Source: Deltaproteobacteria bacterium IMCC39524
GTDB lineage: Bacteria; Desulfobacterota; Desulfuromonadia; Desulfuromonadales; BM103
DNA length: 64,000 bases
Assembly: GCA_029667085.1 (NCBI GenBank)
Contig: JARUHJ010000004.1
Coordinates: forward strand, 372,001 to 436,000
Direction: 5' to 3'
A program made the position numbers and the translations under genes. The notes below the pieces were generated by a model. The model saw only the letters and a program-made list of their open reading frames with translations. It ran no database searches and had not been told where the DNA came from. Positions within the stretch are counted from its first letter, which is position 1; every line of letters starts with the position of its first letter. Positions 1 through 8,391 of the stretch are shown piece after piece.

Positions 1-829
1 ACAGGTCAGCACGGTCCGCGGTATAAGTCATCAAGGTTGGTCGAGTCAAAAACAGAGAGCCTTTTGCCGCCAGCAGCGCTGGATCAAAAGGTGCCACCGG
101 ACCGGACGCCTGACCGAAACTGACCAGAAGCCCCAGAGGCCGCAGACAGTCGAGAGACTTCATAAAAGTCTCTCCGCCGACAGAATCGTACACAACCGGC
201 ACACCCTCGCCATCAGTTATCTCCTTAACCTTGCTCACCCAATCTTCTTCCTGATAAAGCAACGGGAAATCACAGCCATGTTTTCTGGCCAACTCCGCCT
301 TTTCCGGGCTGCCGACCGTACCAATGACTGTGGCGCCAAGAGCCTTGGCCCACTGGCAAGCGATCAGACCAACACCACCGGCCGCGGCATGAAACAGAAT
401 CGTATCACCCGGCTTGACATGAAAGGTGCTTCGCAACAGGTACTGCACCGTCATTCCCTGCAACATCATCCCCGCTGCCTGCTGATCACTGATGGCCTCG
501 GGCAGAAGCACCAGACGATGGGCCGGGATCAGGCGTTCCTCCGCATAAGCCCCGGGTGGCAGGCCCGCATAGGCCACACGATCACCAGGGACAAAACCTT
601 CCACACCTTCCCCCGTGGCAACAACAATTCCAGCACCTTCCATGCCCGGCGTTGCCGGCAGCGCGGGCAGCGGGTAAAGCCCACTGCGGTGGTAAACATC
701 GATAAAATTCAATCCCACGGCACTCTGGCGCAGATGAACCTCACCCGGTCCAGGAGGGCCAATCGTGACCTCTTCCCAACGCAAGACCTCGGGGCCACCC
801 GTTTCATGCATACGAATCGCTTTACTCAT
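1..829 (-). CDS. Zinc-free quinone oxidoreductase (QOR/MDR family), 3' end cut by window edge
   Basis: The visible 276 residues begin MSKAIRMHETGGPEVL and match the medium-chain dehydrogenase/reductase QOR type, which reduces quinones with NADPH by one electron. Seen features are the N-terminal GroES-like barrel with a GLNFIDVYHRSGLYP-type segment and a Rossmann dinucleotide motif AAAGGVGLIACQW with the typical following ATVIGTVGS strand. No zinc-binding cysteine or histidine cluster is visible. The ATG at 829 is preceded by GGGAGA at a good distance. The C-terminal 50 or so residues lie outside the window. It is divergent from the TRAP operon. The exact substrate cannot be read from sequence. 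Confidence 0.88.
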   Translation of the reverse strand, partial: MSKAIRMHETGGPEVLRWEEVTIGPPGPGEVHLRQSAVGLNFIDVYHRSGLYPLPALPATPGMEGAGIVVATGEGVEGFVPGDRVAYAGLPPGAYAEERLIPAHRLVLLPEAISDQQAAGMMLQGMTVQYLLRSTFHVKPGDTILFHAAAGGVGLIACQWAKALGATVIGTVGSPEKAELARKHGCDFPLLYQEEDWVSKVKEITDGEGVPVVYDSVGGETFMKSLDCLRPLGLLVSFGQASGPVAPFDPALLAAKGSLFLTRPTLMTYTADRADL

Positions 830-1087
830 CGAAAAATCTCCCATTATCGATCCATGACTGACCTGGTTTAAAATCATCACTATAAGCTAAGCATTAAAGG
901 TAACATCCGCGAAGTATTCGTCAAGCCGTGAAAAACAGGCAAATACCTGAAAACATTATAACCAGGTTATTGACAACGGCTTGTTTTCGGGCATAGTTTA
1001 GGTCTGTGTATTGACGGTTTCTCGTGGAAAGTCTGAAATTTTCAGACAGACAAATTATGTCGTAAAACACACGAAGGAGGAGAAAAA

Positions 1088-2206
1088 ATGAAACAGATGA
1101 AGCGTTTTCTGAAGTTGTCTACCGGCCTGTTAGTCTGCGTCGCATTTCTGGGGCTGACTGCCTGCGGTGAGCAACAACAGGCACCCAAAGCAGAAGCTGA
1201 AAAAGTTGAGAAGAAAGCCATTGTCTGGAAGCTTGCCCAGACCTGGGGAACCGGCTTCCCTATCTTCGGTGATGCCGTTATCAAGATGGCCGACATGGTC
1301 AAGACCATGTCAAATGGTGAAATGGAAATCCGAATCGACTCATCCAACAAACACAAAGCAGCCTTCGGCATCCTCGACATGGTTAAAGCCGGCCAGTATG
1401 AAATGGGTCATTCGGCCTCTTACTACTGGAAAGGCAAGGATGCCAACACCATGTTCTTCACCACCATGCCTTTCGGCATGATCGCCCCCGAGCAGTATGG
1501 CTGGTTCTATTACGGCGGCGGCATGGAATTGATGAAGCAGGTTTACGACAAGCATGGCGTCTATGCCTTCCCCGGTGGCAACACCGGCAACCAGATGGGT
1601 GGATGGTTCCGCAAAGAGATCAACACCCTCGACGACTTTAACGGCCTGAAGATGCGTATCCCCGGCTTCGCCGGTGAAGTTCTCTCCAAGCTTGGCGTTG
1701 TCGTCACCAATATTGCCCCGGGCGAGCTCTATACAGCTCTCGATCGCGGCACGATCGATGCCCTCGAGTGGGTCGGTCCCTCTCTCGATCTGAACATGGG
1801 CTTCCAGAAAATTGCCCCTTACTATTATACGGGTTGGCATGAGCCTGCAACCGAGCTGCAGTTCATGGTCAACAAGGAAAAGTTTGATGCACTACCAAAA
1901 CACCTGCAGGAGATCCTGACAGTTGCCATGCAGTATGCGGCCTACGACATGTATGCTCGCTCCTATCATGAAAGTGCAGTCAACTGGGCATCAATCGAAA
2001 AAGAGTATCCGGAGGTTAAGATCCGTACTTTCTCCCCGGAGATCATCTCGGCCATGAAGACGGCTAACGACGAGCTACTGGACGCAAGTGCCGCTGGTGA
2101 CCCCAAATTCAAAGAGATTCTCGACGCCCAGCGGGCTTACATGAAAATGGCCCGCAAGTGGACAGTGATTTCCGACTATGCTTATCTCAAGGACAACCTC
2201 GAATAG
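1088..2206 (+). CDS. dctP: TRAP transporter solute-binding lipoprotein (DctP family)
   Basis: 372-residue extracytoplasmic binding protein of a tripartite ATP-independent periplasmic transporter. It has a basic N-terminus, hydrophobic stretch and lipobox LTAC with Cys26, so it is probably a membrane-anchored lipoprotein. The body contains KMRIPGFAGEVL, with the arginine that in DctP proteins binds the ligand carboxylate, and ALDRGTIDALEWVGP followed by YYYTGWHEP. These resemble the TakP-like branch that binds 2-oxo acids, but the ligand is not proven. A strong AGGAGG lies at 1075-1080 before the ATG. First gene of a dctP-dctQ-dctM operon, followed by a hairpin before dctQ. Confidence 0.93.
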   Translation: MKQMKRFLKLSTGLLVCVAFLGLTACGEQQQAPKAEAEKVEKKAIVWKLAQTWGTGFPIFGDAVIKMADMVKTMSNGEMEIRIDSSNKHKAAFGILDMVKAGQYEMGHSASYYWKGKDANTMFFTTMPFGMIAPEQYGWFYYGGGMELMKQVYDKHGVYAFPGGNTGNQMGGWFRKEINTLDDFNGLKMRIPGFAGEVLSKLGVVVTNIAPGELYTALDRGTIDALEWVGPSLDLNMGFQKIAPYYYTGWHEPATELQFMVNKEKFDALPKHLQEILTVAMQYAAYDMYARSYHESAVNWASIEKEYPEVKIRTFSPEIISAMKTANDELLDASAAGDPKFKEILDAQRAYMKMARKWTVISDYAYLKDNLE

Positions 2207-2216
2207 TCCGACTCTG

Positions 2217-2245
2217 GCTCCCGGTTTCGGCCGGGAGCTTCGTTT
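2217..2245 (+). terminator. Intra-operonic terminator-like hairpin after dctP
   Basis: GCTCCCGG at 2217-2224 pairs with CCGGGAGC at 2231-2238 around a 6-nt loop, followed by TTCGTTT. It lies between dctP and dctQ. It may act as a partial terminator or a 3' mRNA stabiliser, allowing more binding protein than permease. The weak T run makes full termination unlikely. Confidence 0.55.
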
Positions 2246-2262
2246 AAAAGGCAAGAAACATT

Positions 2263-2805
2263 ATGCTCCTGAAACTGGAAAATTTCTTTGATCGTTTCTC
2301 CACCCTGATGGGTTGGATCGCCGGTTTCCTTAACCTGGTCATGCTGGTCAACGTCTTCTACGATTCCATCATGCGTTATTTCTTCAACTCCGGCTCAATT
2401 GCCCTGCAGGAGATGGAATGGCACCTTTTTTCCGTGGTCTTTCTGTTCGGCATGGCCTACACGCTCAAGGAAGATGGACACGTCCGGGTCGATATACTTT
2501 ACGACCATTTCTCGCCACGCTGGAAAGCCATTGTCAATATCGGCGGCGCCCTGCTGTTTCTCATCCCCCTGAGCCTGCTGATCATCGAAGGCTCTTTCTG
2601 GTACGTACATGAGGCGTTTGCCTCCGGAGAGATCAGCGGCGACCCCGGCGGCCTGAGCTATCGTTGGCTGATCAAGTCGGTGATCCCGGCTTCCTTTGTC
2701 TTCCTGGTCCTTTCAGCCATAGGCTTTATACTTCACAACATTAATATTTTCCGGGGGGTCGAAGCGCCTCCGGTGCATCATATCGAAGACAAAGCGATCC
2801 TCTAG
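2263..2805 (+). CDS. dctQ: TRAP transporter small permease subunit (DctQ family)
   Basis: 180-residue inner-membrane protein with four predicted hydrophobic helices, the usual size and layout of DctQ. Typical features are the N-terminal helix with NLVMLVNVFYDSIMRYFF, the QEMEWHLFSVVFLFGMAYTLK segment and HVRVDILYDHFSPRWK, a common DctQ signature. DctQ pairs with DctM to form the membrane part of a sodium-driven solute symporter. It sits between dctP and dctM on the same strand. The spacing to dctM is 109 nt and holds a second hairpin. Confidence 0.9.
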   Translation: MLLKLENFFDRFSTLMGWIAGFLNLVMLVNVFYDSIMRYFFNSGSIALQEMEWHLFSVVFLFGMAYTLKEDGHVRVDILYDHFSPRWKAIVNIGGALLFLIPLSLLIIEGSFWYVHEAFASGEISGDPGGLSYRWLIKSVIPASFVFLVLSAIGFILHNINIFRGVEAPPVHHIEDKAIL

Positions 2806-2860
2806 GGCTAAGGTACAGGGCTCAACAGCAAGCAACGGTAGCTGATGATTATGTCGTACC

Positions 2861-2884
2861 GGTGTCCTGAGGTTTTCGGACACC
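2861..2884 (+). other. Inverted repeat between dctQ and dctM
   Basis: GGTGTCC at 2861-2867 and GGACACC at 2878-2884 form a perfect 7-bp stem with a 10-nt loop. There is no T tract after it, so it looks like an mRNA stem rather than a terminator. It lies about 30 nt before the dctM start codon. Confidence 0.4.
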
Positions 2885-2914
2885 CTAACAAGAGGGAATG
2901 GAAATACATCTGAT

Positions 2915-4210
2915 ATGATCGGCCTTATAATGTTCACGACCGCCCTGGCGATGCTGCTTCTGGGCTTCCCGGTGGCCTTCACCTTCGGCGGAGTAGCAGT
3001 CTTTTTTGGTCTATTTGCCGAGGGAACGCAGATCTTTTCCCTGATGCCGCACCGCATCTGGTCAATCATGAACAACACCATACTGATGGCAATCCCGCTC
3101 TTCATCTTTATGGGGATCGTCTTACAGAAATCGCGACTGGCCGAGCGTCTGCTAGAATCGATGGGGTTTTTGTTCGGCGAAATTCGCGGTGGTATCGCCA
3201 TCTCGACCGTACTGGTGGGAGCACTCCTGGCGGCGTCCACCGGGGTGGTTGGAGCCAGCGTGGTTGCTATGGGGGTCATTTCCCTGCCGGTCATGCTCAA
3301 GCACAACTATGACAAGCGCCTTGCCACCGGATCAATCTGTGCCGCAGGCACTTTAGGCCAGATCATCCCGCCATCAATCGTCCTGATCATCCTCGGTGAT
3401 GTCTTTCAGGAACCGGTCGGCGATCTGTTCAAGGCGGCGCTCTGGCCGGGGTTGTCGCTGGTCGCCTTCTACGTTGTCTACATCGTCATTATCACCTTAT
3501 TCAAAAAAGACCTGGCCCCCCCCGTCCGCCTCGAAGCATCAACCGGCAGCAAGATGCAACAGATCGTCCATGCGCTCAAAGCAATCGTCCCCCCCCTGGT
3601 CCTGATCATCCTTGTCCTCGGCTCAATTTTGACAGGAGTGGCGACTCCCACCGAATCGTCTTCGGTGGGTGGTATTGGCGCGATTGTCCTGGCCCTTCTC
3701 TACCAGCAATTCTCATTTCGTATGCTCTGGGACAGCTCCCTGGAAACCATCAAGATCAGCTCCATGGTCTTCGCCATACTGATCGGAGCCACCGCCTTCT
3801 CCATGGTCTTCACCTATACCGGCGGCGACTGGGTCGTTGAACAATTCATGATGGGCCTACCGGGCGAGAAATGGGGTTTCATAATCCTTTCCATGTTGCT
3901 CATCATGGTTCTCGGCTTTTTTATCGACTTTGTTGAGATCTCCTACATCATCGTACCTATTTTGGCACCGATCGCCGCCAACCTCGGCATCAATCCGGTC
4001 TGGTACGCCATCCTCGTCGCCATGAACCTGCAGACATCATTTTTGACTCCGCCGTTCGGCTTCAGTCTCTTCTACCTGAAAGGCGTCGCTCCTCCCGAAG
4101 TTCGGACGACGGATATCTACTACGGTGTATTGCCTTTCATTATTCTACAGATGATCGTGCTTGGCATCCTGGTTGTCTGGCCGCAATGGTTCGGCTTCTC
4201 CGCCCACTAA
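2915..4210 (+). CDS. dctM: TRAP transporter large permease subunit (DctM family)
   Basis: 431-residue polytopic membrane protein of normal DctM length. It carries family signatures such as AIPLFIFMGIVLQ, the glycine-rich GGIAISTVLVGALLAASTG, and LGQIIPPSIVLIILGDV. The C-terminal half repeats the pattern (GFFIDFVEISYIIVPILAP and TSFLTPPFGFSLFYLKG), as expected from the inverted structural repeat of DctM. It is the sodium-coupled translocation subunit working with dctP and dctQ. The ATG at 2915 follows a GAGGGAATGGA stretch. A sugar-kinase gene starts only 7 nt after its stop. Confidence 0.92.
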   Translation: MIGLIMFTTALAMLLLGFPVAFTFGGVAVFFGLFAEGTQIFSLMPHRIWSIMNNTILMAIPLFIFMGIVLQKSRLAERLLESMGFLFGEIRGGIAISTVLVGALLAASTGVVGASVVAMGVISLPVMLKHNYDKRLATGSICAAGTLGQIIPPSIVLIILGDVFQEPVGDLFKAALWPGLSLVAFYVVYIVIITLFKKDLAPPVRLEASTGSKMQQIVHALKAIVPPLVLIILVLGSILTGVATPTESSSVGGIGAIVLALLYQQFSFRMLWDSSLETIKISSMVFAILIGATAFSMVFTYTGGDWVVEQFMMGLPGEKWGFIILSMLLIMVLGFFIDFVEISYIIVPILAPIAANLGINPVWYAILVAMNLQTSFLTPPFGFSLFYLKGVAPPEVRTTDIYYGVLPFIILQMIVLGILVVWPQWFGFSAH

Positions 4211-4217
4211 GCAAGAG

Positions 4218-4949
4218 ATGAATGTCCTCGGCATAGACATAGGCGGATCGAGCATCAAAGCCGCTCTGGTCAACCCTGTTAACGGCACTCTCGTCAAAAA
4301 GCGTTTGCACATACCCACCCCGCAACCAGCAACACCGGAGGCGGTCAGCAATATCATCGCCAAGCTCGTTGCTGACTTAAACTGGACGGGGCCAATCGGC
4401 TGCGGCTTTCCAGCTGTGATACGCAACGGCATCGCGTGCACTGCAGCAAACATAGACCCGGCCTGGATTGGCACGAACCTGATCGAGGCGTTTTCTGCAA
4501 AAACCCGGAGCAAGGTCTTTGTCCTCAATGATGCTGACGCTGCCGGTCTTGCTGAAATGCATTACGGAGCAGGTCGTAACGCCTCTGGAACAACGATCGT
4601 TGTTACAGCCGGGACAGGTTTGGGGACAGCCCTGTTCCGAAACAACACCCTGATTCCCAACACGGAGTTCGGCCATATCCAATTGAACGGCGGCAGCGGG
4701 GAAGAATTCGCCTCGGCAGCAGTCAAAACAAGGCTGAATCTTTCTTATTCTGAATGGGCGAAACGCCTCGATAACTACCTGCACTGCCTTGAGGACCTTC
4801 TCTGGCCCGATCTCTTTATCCTCGGAGGAGAAATCAGTAATGACCACGCCCTCTTCTTGCCAGAACTGACCATTAAAACCACGGTTATGCCGGCGACCTT
4901 GCGTAATGACGCGGGAATAATCGGCGCCGCAGCAGCCGTTTTGCTGTAA
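4218..4949 (+). CDS. ppgK: ROK-family kinase, probably polyphosphate glucokinase
   Basis: 243 residues beginning MNVLGIDIGGSSIKAALV, the ATP/phosphate-binding motif of ROK sugar kinases. VLNDADAAGLAEM carries the catalytic aspartate and VVTAGTGLGTALF is the second phosphate-binding loop. EFGHIQLNGG is close to the polyphosphate glucokinase version, and no zinc-binding cysteine cluster of repressor-type ROK proteins is present. These enzymes phosphorylate glucose with polyphosphate or ATP. The length also fits PPGK. I use the ATG at 4218, 7 nt after the dctM stop, because it begins the conserved motif. An upstream in-frame ATG at 4161 lies inside dctM. Confidence 0.8.
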   Translation: MNVLGIDIGGSSIKAALVNPVNGTLVKKRLHIPTPQPATPEAVSNIIAKLVADLNWTGPIGCGFPAVIRNGIACTAANIDPAWIGTNLIEAFSAKTRSKVFVLNDADAAGLAEMHYGAGRNASGTTIVVTAGTGLGTALFRNNTLIPNTEFGHIQLNGGSGEEFASAAVKTRLNLSYSEWAKRLDNYLHCLEDLLWPDLFILGGEISNDHALFLPELTIKTTVMPATLRNDAGIIGAAAAVLL

Positions 4950-5251
4950 ACTCCTTCGATGGATCGTTATCAGAAGTCATCCGCCAGTAAAGGTTCATTA
5001 CATTCGCACAAGGTGACGATCTTCTTTGGCTTTCGTATAGTCAGCTCAGTCATGCCTCGAATCTTGCAACGACATCTCCTCCAACGCGTCAATAAAACCT
5101 ATAATCCAGCCGGTGAGTTTTTCTGACGCCCCCTTCCTGAGCCTTGCCCTTGTCTTTTCTGACCTGATCGGTTATATCTTGCCTTTTATAATGCGGAGAG
5201 ATATCTCTCGGCAACAAATCAACATACAACCGCCGCTAGGAGTTTTTCATC
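4950..5251. other. Intergenic region before the DAP-decarboxylase gene
   Basis: 302 bases without a supportable gene. A TATAAT box at 5187-5192 lies 60 nt before the downstream start and is the likely -10 element. No good -35 was found at standard spacing. Minus-strand frames here read well over short stretches but have no start codon with a ribosome site. No riboswitch fold was recognised. Confidence 0.5.
5187..5192 (+). promoter_or_regulatory. Candidate -10 box of the lysA-like gene
   Basis: A perfect TATAAT, 60 nt upstream of the ATG at 5252. The -35 region at 17-nt spacing (CTGATC) matches the consensus only partly. Confidence 0.4.
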
Positions 5252-6514
5252 ATGCCCATGTCACAATCTTTTCAGGACCGTCTTTTCCCTATCGCTGCCG
5301 ATCTTGCCGAACACTACGGTACGCCCTTTCACATATATGATGAAGCAGGCATTCTTGAGACAGGAGAGAGACTTAAAAAAGCCTTCTCCGGCATAGACGG
5401 CTTCCGTGAATACTATGCGGTTAAAGCCCTGCCTAACCCGCGCATATTGGAACTGATGAAGGAGCTGGATTTTGGTTTCGATTGCAGTTCCATACCTGAA
5501 CTGATTGTGAGCAGACAGGTTGGCGGCAAGGGTGAAGACATCATGTTCACCTCGAACAACACCACAGAAGAAGAGTTCCTGTATGCGGCCGCTGAGGGTG
5601 GAAGCATTCTGAACCTGGATGATATCTCCCTGATTGATAAGGTTCCTGAGTTCCCTGAAGTCGTCTGCTTCCGCTACAACCCAGGTCCGCGCAGAACGGG
5701 CAATATCATTATCGGCAACCCGGTTGAAGCAAAGTACGGCATTACCCATGAGCAGATCATCTCAGCGTATAAGATGGCAATGGAACGTGGCGGGAAACGT
5801 TTCGGTCTGCACACCATGGTGGCGTCAAATGAAAGAGATTACACTTACATGGTAGAAACTGCGCGAATGCTATTGCAGATTTCCGCCCTGGTAGAAGAAG
5901 AGTTGGGGATACGTTTCGAATTTCTCAACATTGGCGGTGGCCTGGGGATCCCCTACAATCCAGCCGACAAAGAGCTCGACCTTGACACTATGGCTAAAGA
6001 GATCACTGCTCTCTTTGATGAATTCAAATCAGAACATGGCTACGCCCCACGCATGTATATGGAAAGCGGTCGCTGGGTCACCGGTCCTCATGGTGCACTG
6101 ATCACCAAAGCCATAAACCATAAAAGCATCTACCGCGAATACGTCGGGGTTGATGCCTGCATGTCATCACTGATGCGTCCGGCCATGTACGACGCATATC
6201 ATCACATTGACGTGATCGGCAAAATCAACCAGGAAAAATCCGAAACCTACGACATCGCCGGCTCACTCTGCGAAAACAACGATAAGTTCGCTGTTCAGCG
6301 TGAGATGCCACCGATTCAAGATGGCGACCTGCTTGCAATTCACGACAGCGGCGCTCACGGCCACGCCATGGGCTTTCAGTACAATGGCCGGTTGCGCCCC
6401 AAAGAACTCCTGCTACGCACAGATGGCAGCGTGGAACTGATTCGGCGCGCCGAAACCAATGCAGATTATTTTCAGACCCTGACATTTGAAGAGGATGTCT
6501 TACTGGCCAAATAA
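5252..6514 (+). CDS. lysA: Fold-III PLP decarboxylase, probably diaminopimelate decarboxylase
   Basis: 420 residues of the alanine-racemase-like fold type III decarboxylases. YYAVKALPNPRIL carries the lysine that binds PLP, FEFLNIGGGLGIPY is the phosphate-binding glycine loop, MYMESGRWVTG matches the second substrate or PLP segment, and SLCENNDKF supplies the catalytic cysteine. The closing DSGAHGHAMGFQYNG is the type seen in a branch of DAP decarboxylases distinct from the classical LysA ending. The enzyme would convert meso-diaminopimelate to lysine. AGGAG at 5238-5242 supports the ATG. Carboxynorspermidine or another basic amino acid decarboxylase is the main alternative. It appears to be a single-gene unit. 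Confidence 0.75.
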   Translation: MPMSQSFQDRLFPIAADLAEHYGTPFHIYDEAGILETGERLKKAFSGIDGFREYYAVKALPNPRILELMKELDFGFDCSSIPELIVSRQVGGKGEDIMFTSNNTTEEEFLYAAAEGGSILNLDDISLIDKVPEFPEVVCFRYNPGPRRTGNIIIGNPVEAKYGITHEQIISAYKMAMERGGKRFGLHTMVASNERDYTYMVETARMLLQISALVEEELGIRFEFLNIGGGLGIPYNPADKELDLDTMAKEITALFDEFKSEHGYAPRMYMESGRWVTGPHGALITKAINHKSIYREYVGVDACMSSLMRPAMYDAYHHIDVIGKINQEKSETYDIAGSLCENNDKFAVQREMPPIQDGDLLAIHDSGAHGHAMGFQYNGRLRPKELLLRTDGSVELIRRAETNADYFQTLTFEEDVLLAK

Positions 6515-6574
6515 ATTTGCGAGACAATCCCTTTGTTTTTACCGAAGTCCCGCTAAACCTTACATCATGCATAG

Positions 6575-6601
6575 AGAAGAGGCGCAGAATGCGCCTCTTC
6601 T
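6575..6601 (+). terminator. Rho-independent-like hairpin after lysA
   Basis: AGAAGAGGCGCA at 6575-6586 pairs perfectly with TGCGCCTCTTCT at 6590-6601 around GAA. The 12-bp stem is strong but is followed by ACACTTTAG, not a clean T run. Confidence 0.6.
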
Positions 6602-6664
6602 ACACTTTAGTGCTTGTAGAATGTCTCGTGCTTGCCTTTATGGACCATGAAACATGGAACCGCC

Positions 6665-7351
6665 ATGCCCCTTCTTTTACACATTTTTTTTGCGCTTATT
6701 CTGCTACTGGCAATTCCTTATGATTGCATGGCAGACATTTACAAATACCGCGATGTAAACGGTCGTCTCACCTTTGTCGATGATGAAAGCAAGGTTCCAA
6801 TTCAGTATCGCGATGACATGACATCTATAAGCGAGCCAGACGTTTCAGTTAGCACTGAGATCAAGAGTGAGAACAAAAAGGCTAGCCGGGCAGAAGCTCT
6901 CGCAACACAGGAACAGACTGAGAGGGCAAGAAAAGCCGCAATCAAGAAGAAACTCCGAAGATATCAAACACCCGTCAAAGTAAGTCGTAACCGGGTCATC
7001 GTTCCCGCTGAAGTTTCCATGGGAAACAGGACCGTAAAACTTTCCCTGCTGCTCGACACCGGTGCAACCACAACGGTCCTTCATCGCGAAGCGATCAAAG
7101 AGCTCGACTTACCCAGTGGCAAAAGGTACAAGGCCAGGGTCGCCGGTGGTGGTATTGTCATGTCAGAGAAAATCAAGTTCAGGCAGATCACTATCGGCCC
7201 TTTTCAAAGAAAAAAGGCGACCGCCATGGTCATCAACCTGAAAGGTAAAGAGCTCCCCTTTGACGGCATGCTCGGCATGGATTTTTTAAAAAGACATCCT
7301 TATCAGATCGACTTTGAAAATGAAGTCATCAACTGGGACCCTCTCGACTGA
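6665..7351 (+). CDS. Exported DUF4124 and retropepsin-like aspartic protease
   Basis: 228 residues from the ATG at 6665, whose first 22 residues form a signal peptide. An in-frame ATG at 6632 would add 11 residues. Residues about 23-60 (DIYKYRDVNGRLTFVDD) are a DUF4124-type module. A charged Lys/Glu/Ala-rich linker follows, then a single-domain aspartic protease with LLLDTGATTTVLH (catalytic Asp near 131) and a closing GMLGMDFLKRHPYQIDF. Such proteins are thought to act as homodimers in the periplasm; the substrate is unknown. It lies between lysA and rsmE. A small protein at 9391-9792 ends in a similar module. Confidence 0.82.
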   Translation: MPLLLHIFFALILLLAIPYDCMADIYKYRDVNGRLTFVDDESKVPIQYRDDMTSISEPDVSVSTEIKSENKKASRAEALATQEQTERARKAAIKKKLRRYQTPVKVSRNRVIVPAEVSMGNRTVKLSLLLDTGATTTVLHREAIKELDLPSGKRYKARVAGGGIVMSEKIKFRQITIGPFQRKKATAMVINLKGKELPFDGMLGMDFLKRHPYQIDFENEVINWDPLD

Positions 7352-7390
7352 GACCTTCACAGACCTGTCAACTTGTAGCAAAAACACCTT

Positions 7391-8110
7391 ATGAACCTGA
7401 TTCTGCTGCATCAAAATGATTTTATCGACACCAACCGCGTCAGACTGCATGGACGACGGTTTGAACACGCCTGCAAAATCTTGAACGTAACAATTGGCAA
7501 ACTTTTACAGGTCGGACTTATTGGTGGCAAGACGGGCTCTGGGACTGTTACATCTATCGACGCAACAGCTCTCGAGATGGAAATCTCTTTGGATAAATCT
7601 CCTCCCGCACCGATACCCATAACCGTTATCCTGGCCCTGCCACGGCCCAAAGTTTTTAAACGCGTTCTCCAAGGTCTAACGGCCTTTGGCGTGAAAGAGA
7701 TCATCATGCTCAATAGCTGGCGCGTCGACAAAAGCTACTGGCAAAGCCCTTCCCTGGAGCCTGAATCATTGCGAGAGCAACTCATTCTCGGCCTGGAGCA
7801 GGCGCGCGACACGATCCTTCCGAACATTCAACTGCAACAGCGCTTCAAACCATTTGTCGAAGACGACCTGCCAGAGCTTGCCGCTGCCAGCTGTGCCCTG
7901 GTTGCTCATCCGGGATCATCACAGCCCTGCCCAGCAGACGTACAGGGGAAAATAACTCTCGCGATCGGCCCTGAAGGTGGTTTTACGCCCTACGAAGTAG
8001 ACCTGCTTGTCAACGCAGGGTTGAAACAGGTCCACCTCGGTGCCAGGCCACTGCGCGTTGAAACCGCTGTTCCTGCATTGATCGGCCGATTATTGCCCTC
8101 CAGCGTGTAG
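7391..8110 (+). CDS. rsmE: 16S rRNA m3U1498 methyltransferase RsmE
   Basis: 239 residues, the normal RsmE length. The N-terminal PUA-like part (RVRLHGRRFEHACKILN) binds RNA. The C-terminal SPOUT domain carries IGPEGGFTPYEVDL and ARPLRVETAVPA, the knot motifs that bind S-adenosylmethionine and are diagnostic for RsmE. It methylates N3 of uridine 1498 in the 30S decoding region. No strong ribosome site precedes the ATG. The gene follows the protease gene by 39 nt and is probably cotranscribed. In many bacteria it follows prmA, which is not seen here. Confidence 0.93.
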   Translation: MNLILLHQNDFIDTNRVRLHGRRFEHACKILNVTIGKLLQVGLIGGKTGSGTVTSIDATALEMEISLDKSPPAPIPITVILALPRPKVFKRVLQGLTAFGVKEIIMLNSWRVDKSYWQSPSLEPESLREQLILGLEQARDTILPNIQLQQRFKPFVEDDLPELAAASCALVAHPGSSQPCPADVQGKITLAIGPEGGFTPYEVDLLVNAGLKQVHLGARPLRVETAVPALIGRLLPSSV

Positions 8111-8391
8111 GAACTACAGAGCACACTCGTTTTACCGAAACCAACACAAAAAAGCTTAAAGCAATGCACAATATTAGATTAAAATAATTTTCCTTACACG
8201 GATAAAGTAGATTAAAATTAGTCACTTAGAGGCACAACCATTTGTTATTGTTTGATTATTTTAATTTTAATTCTCCAATTAAATATAATTAAATTATAGA
8301 ATTCTAACTGGACTCGCTCTTAAAGAACGAGGAAAATAGAACAAGATGTAAAAGCGCTCCAAGCGACCTTCAATATCTTTGGGAGGTATTC

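Noticed and set aside
4970-5175. Minus-strand frames before lysA, one reading KLTGWIIGFIDALEEMSL
   Set aside because: No start codon in the open part, no family, and they cross the lysA promoter.
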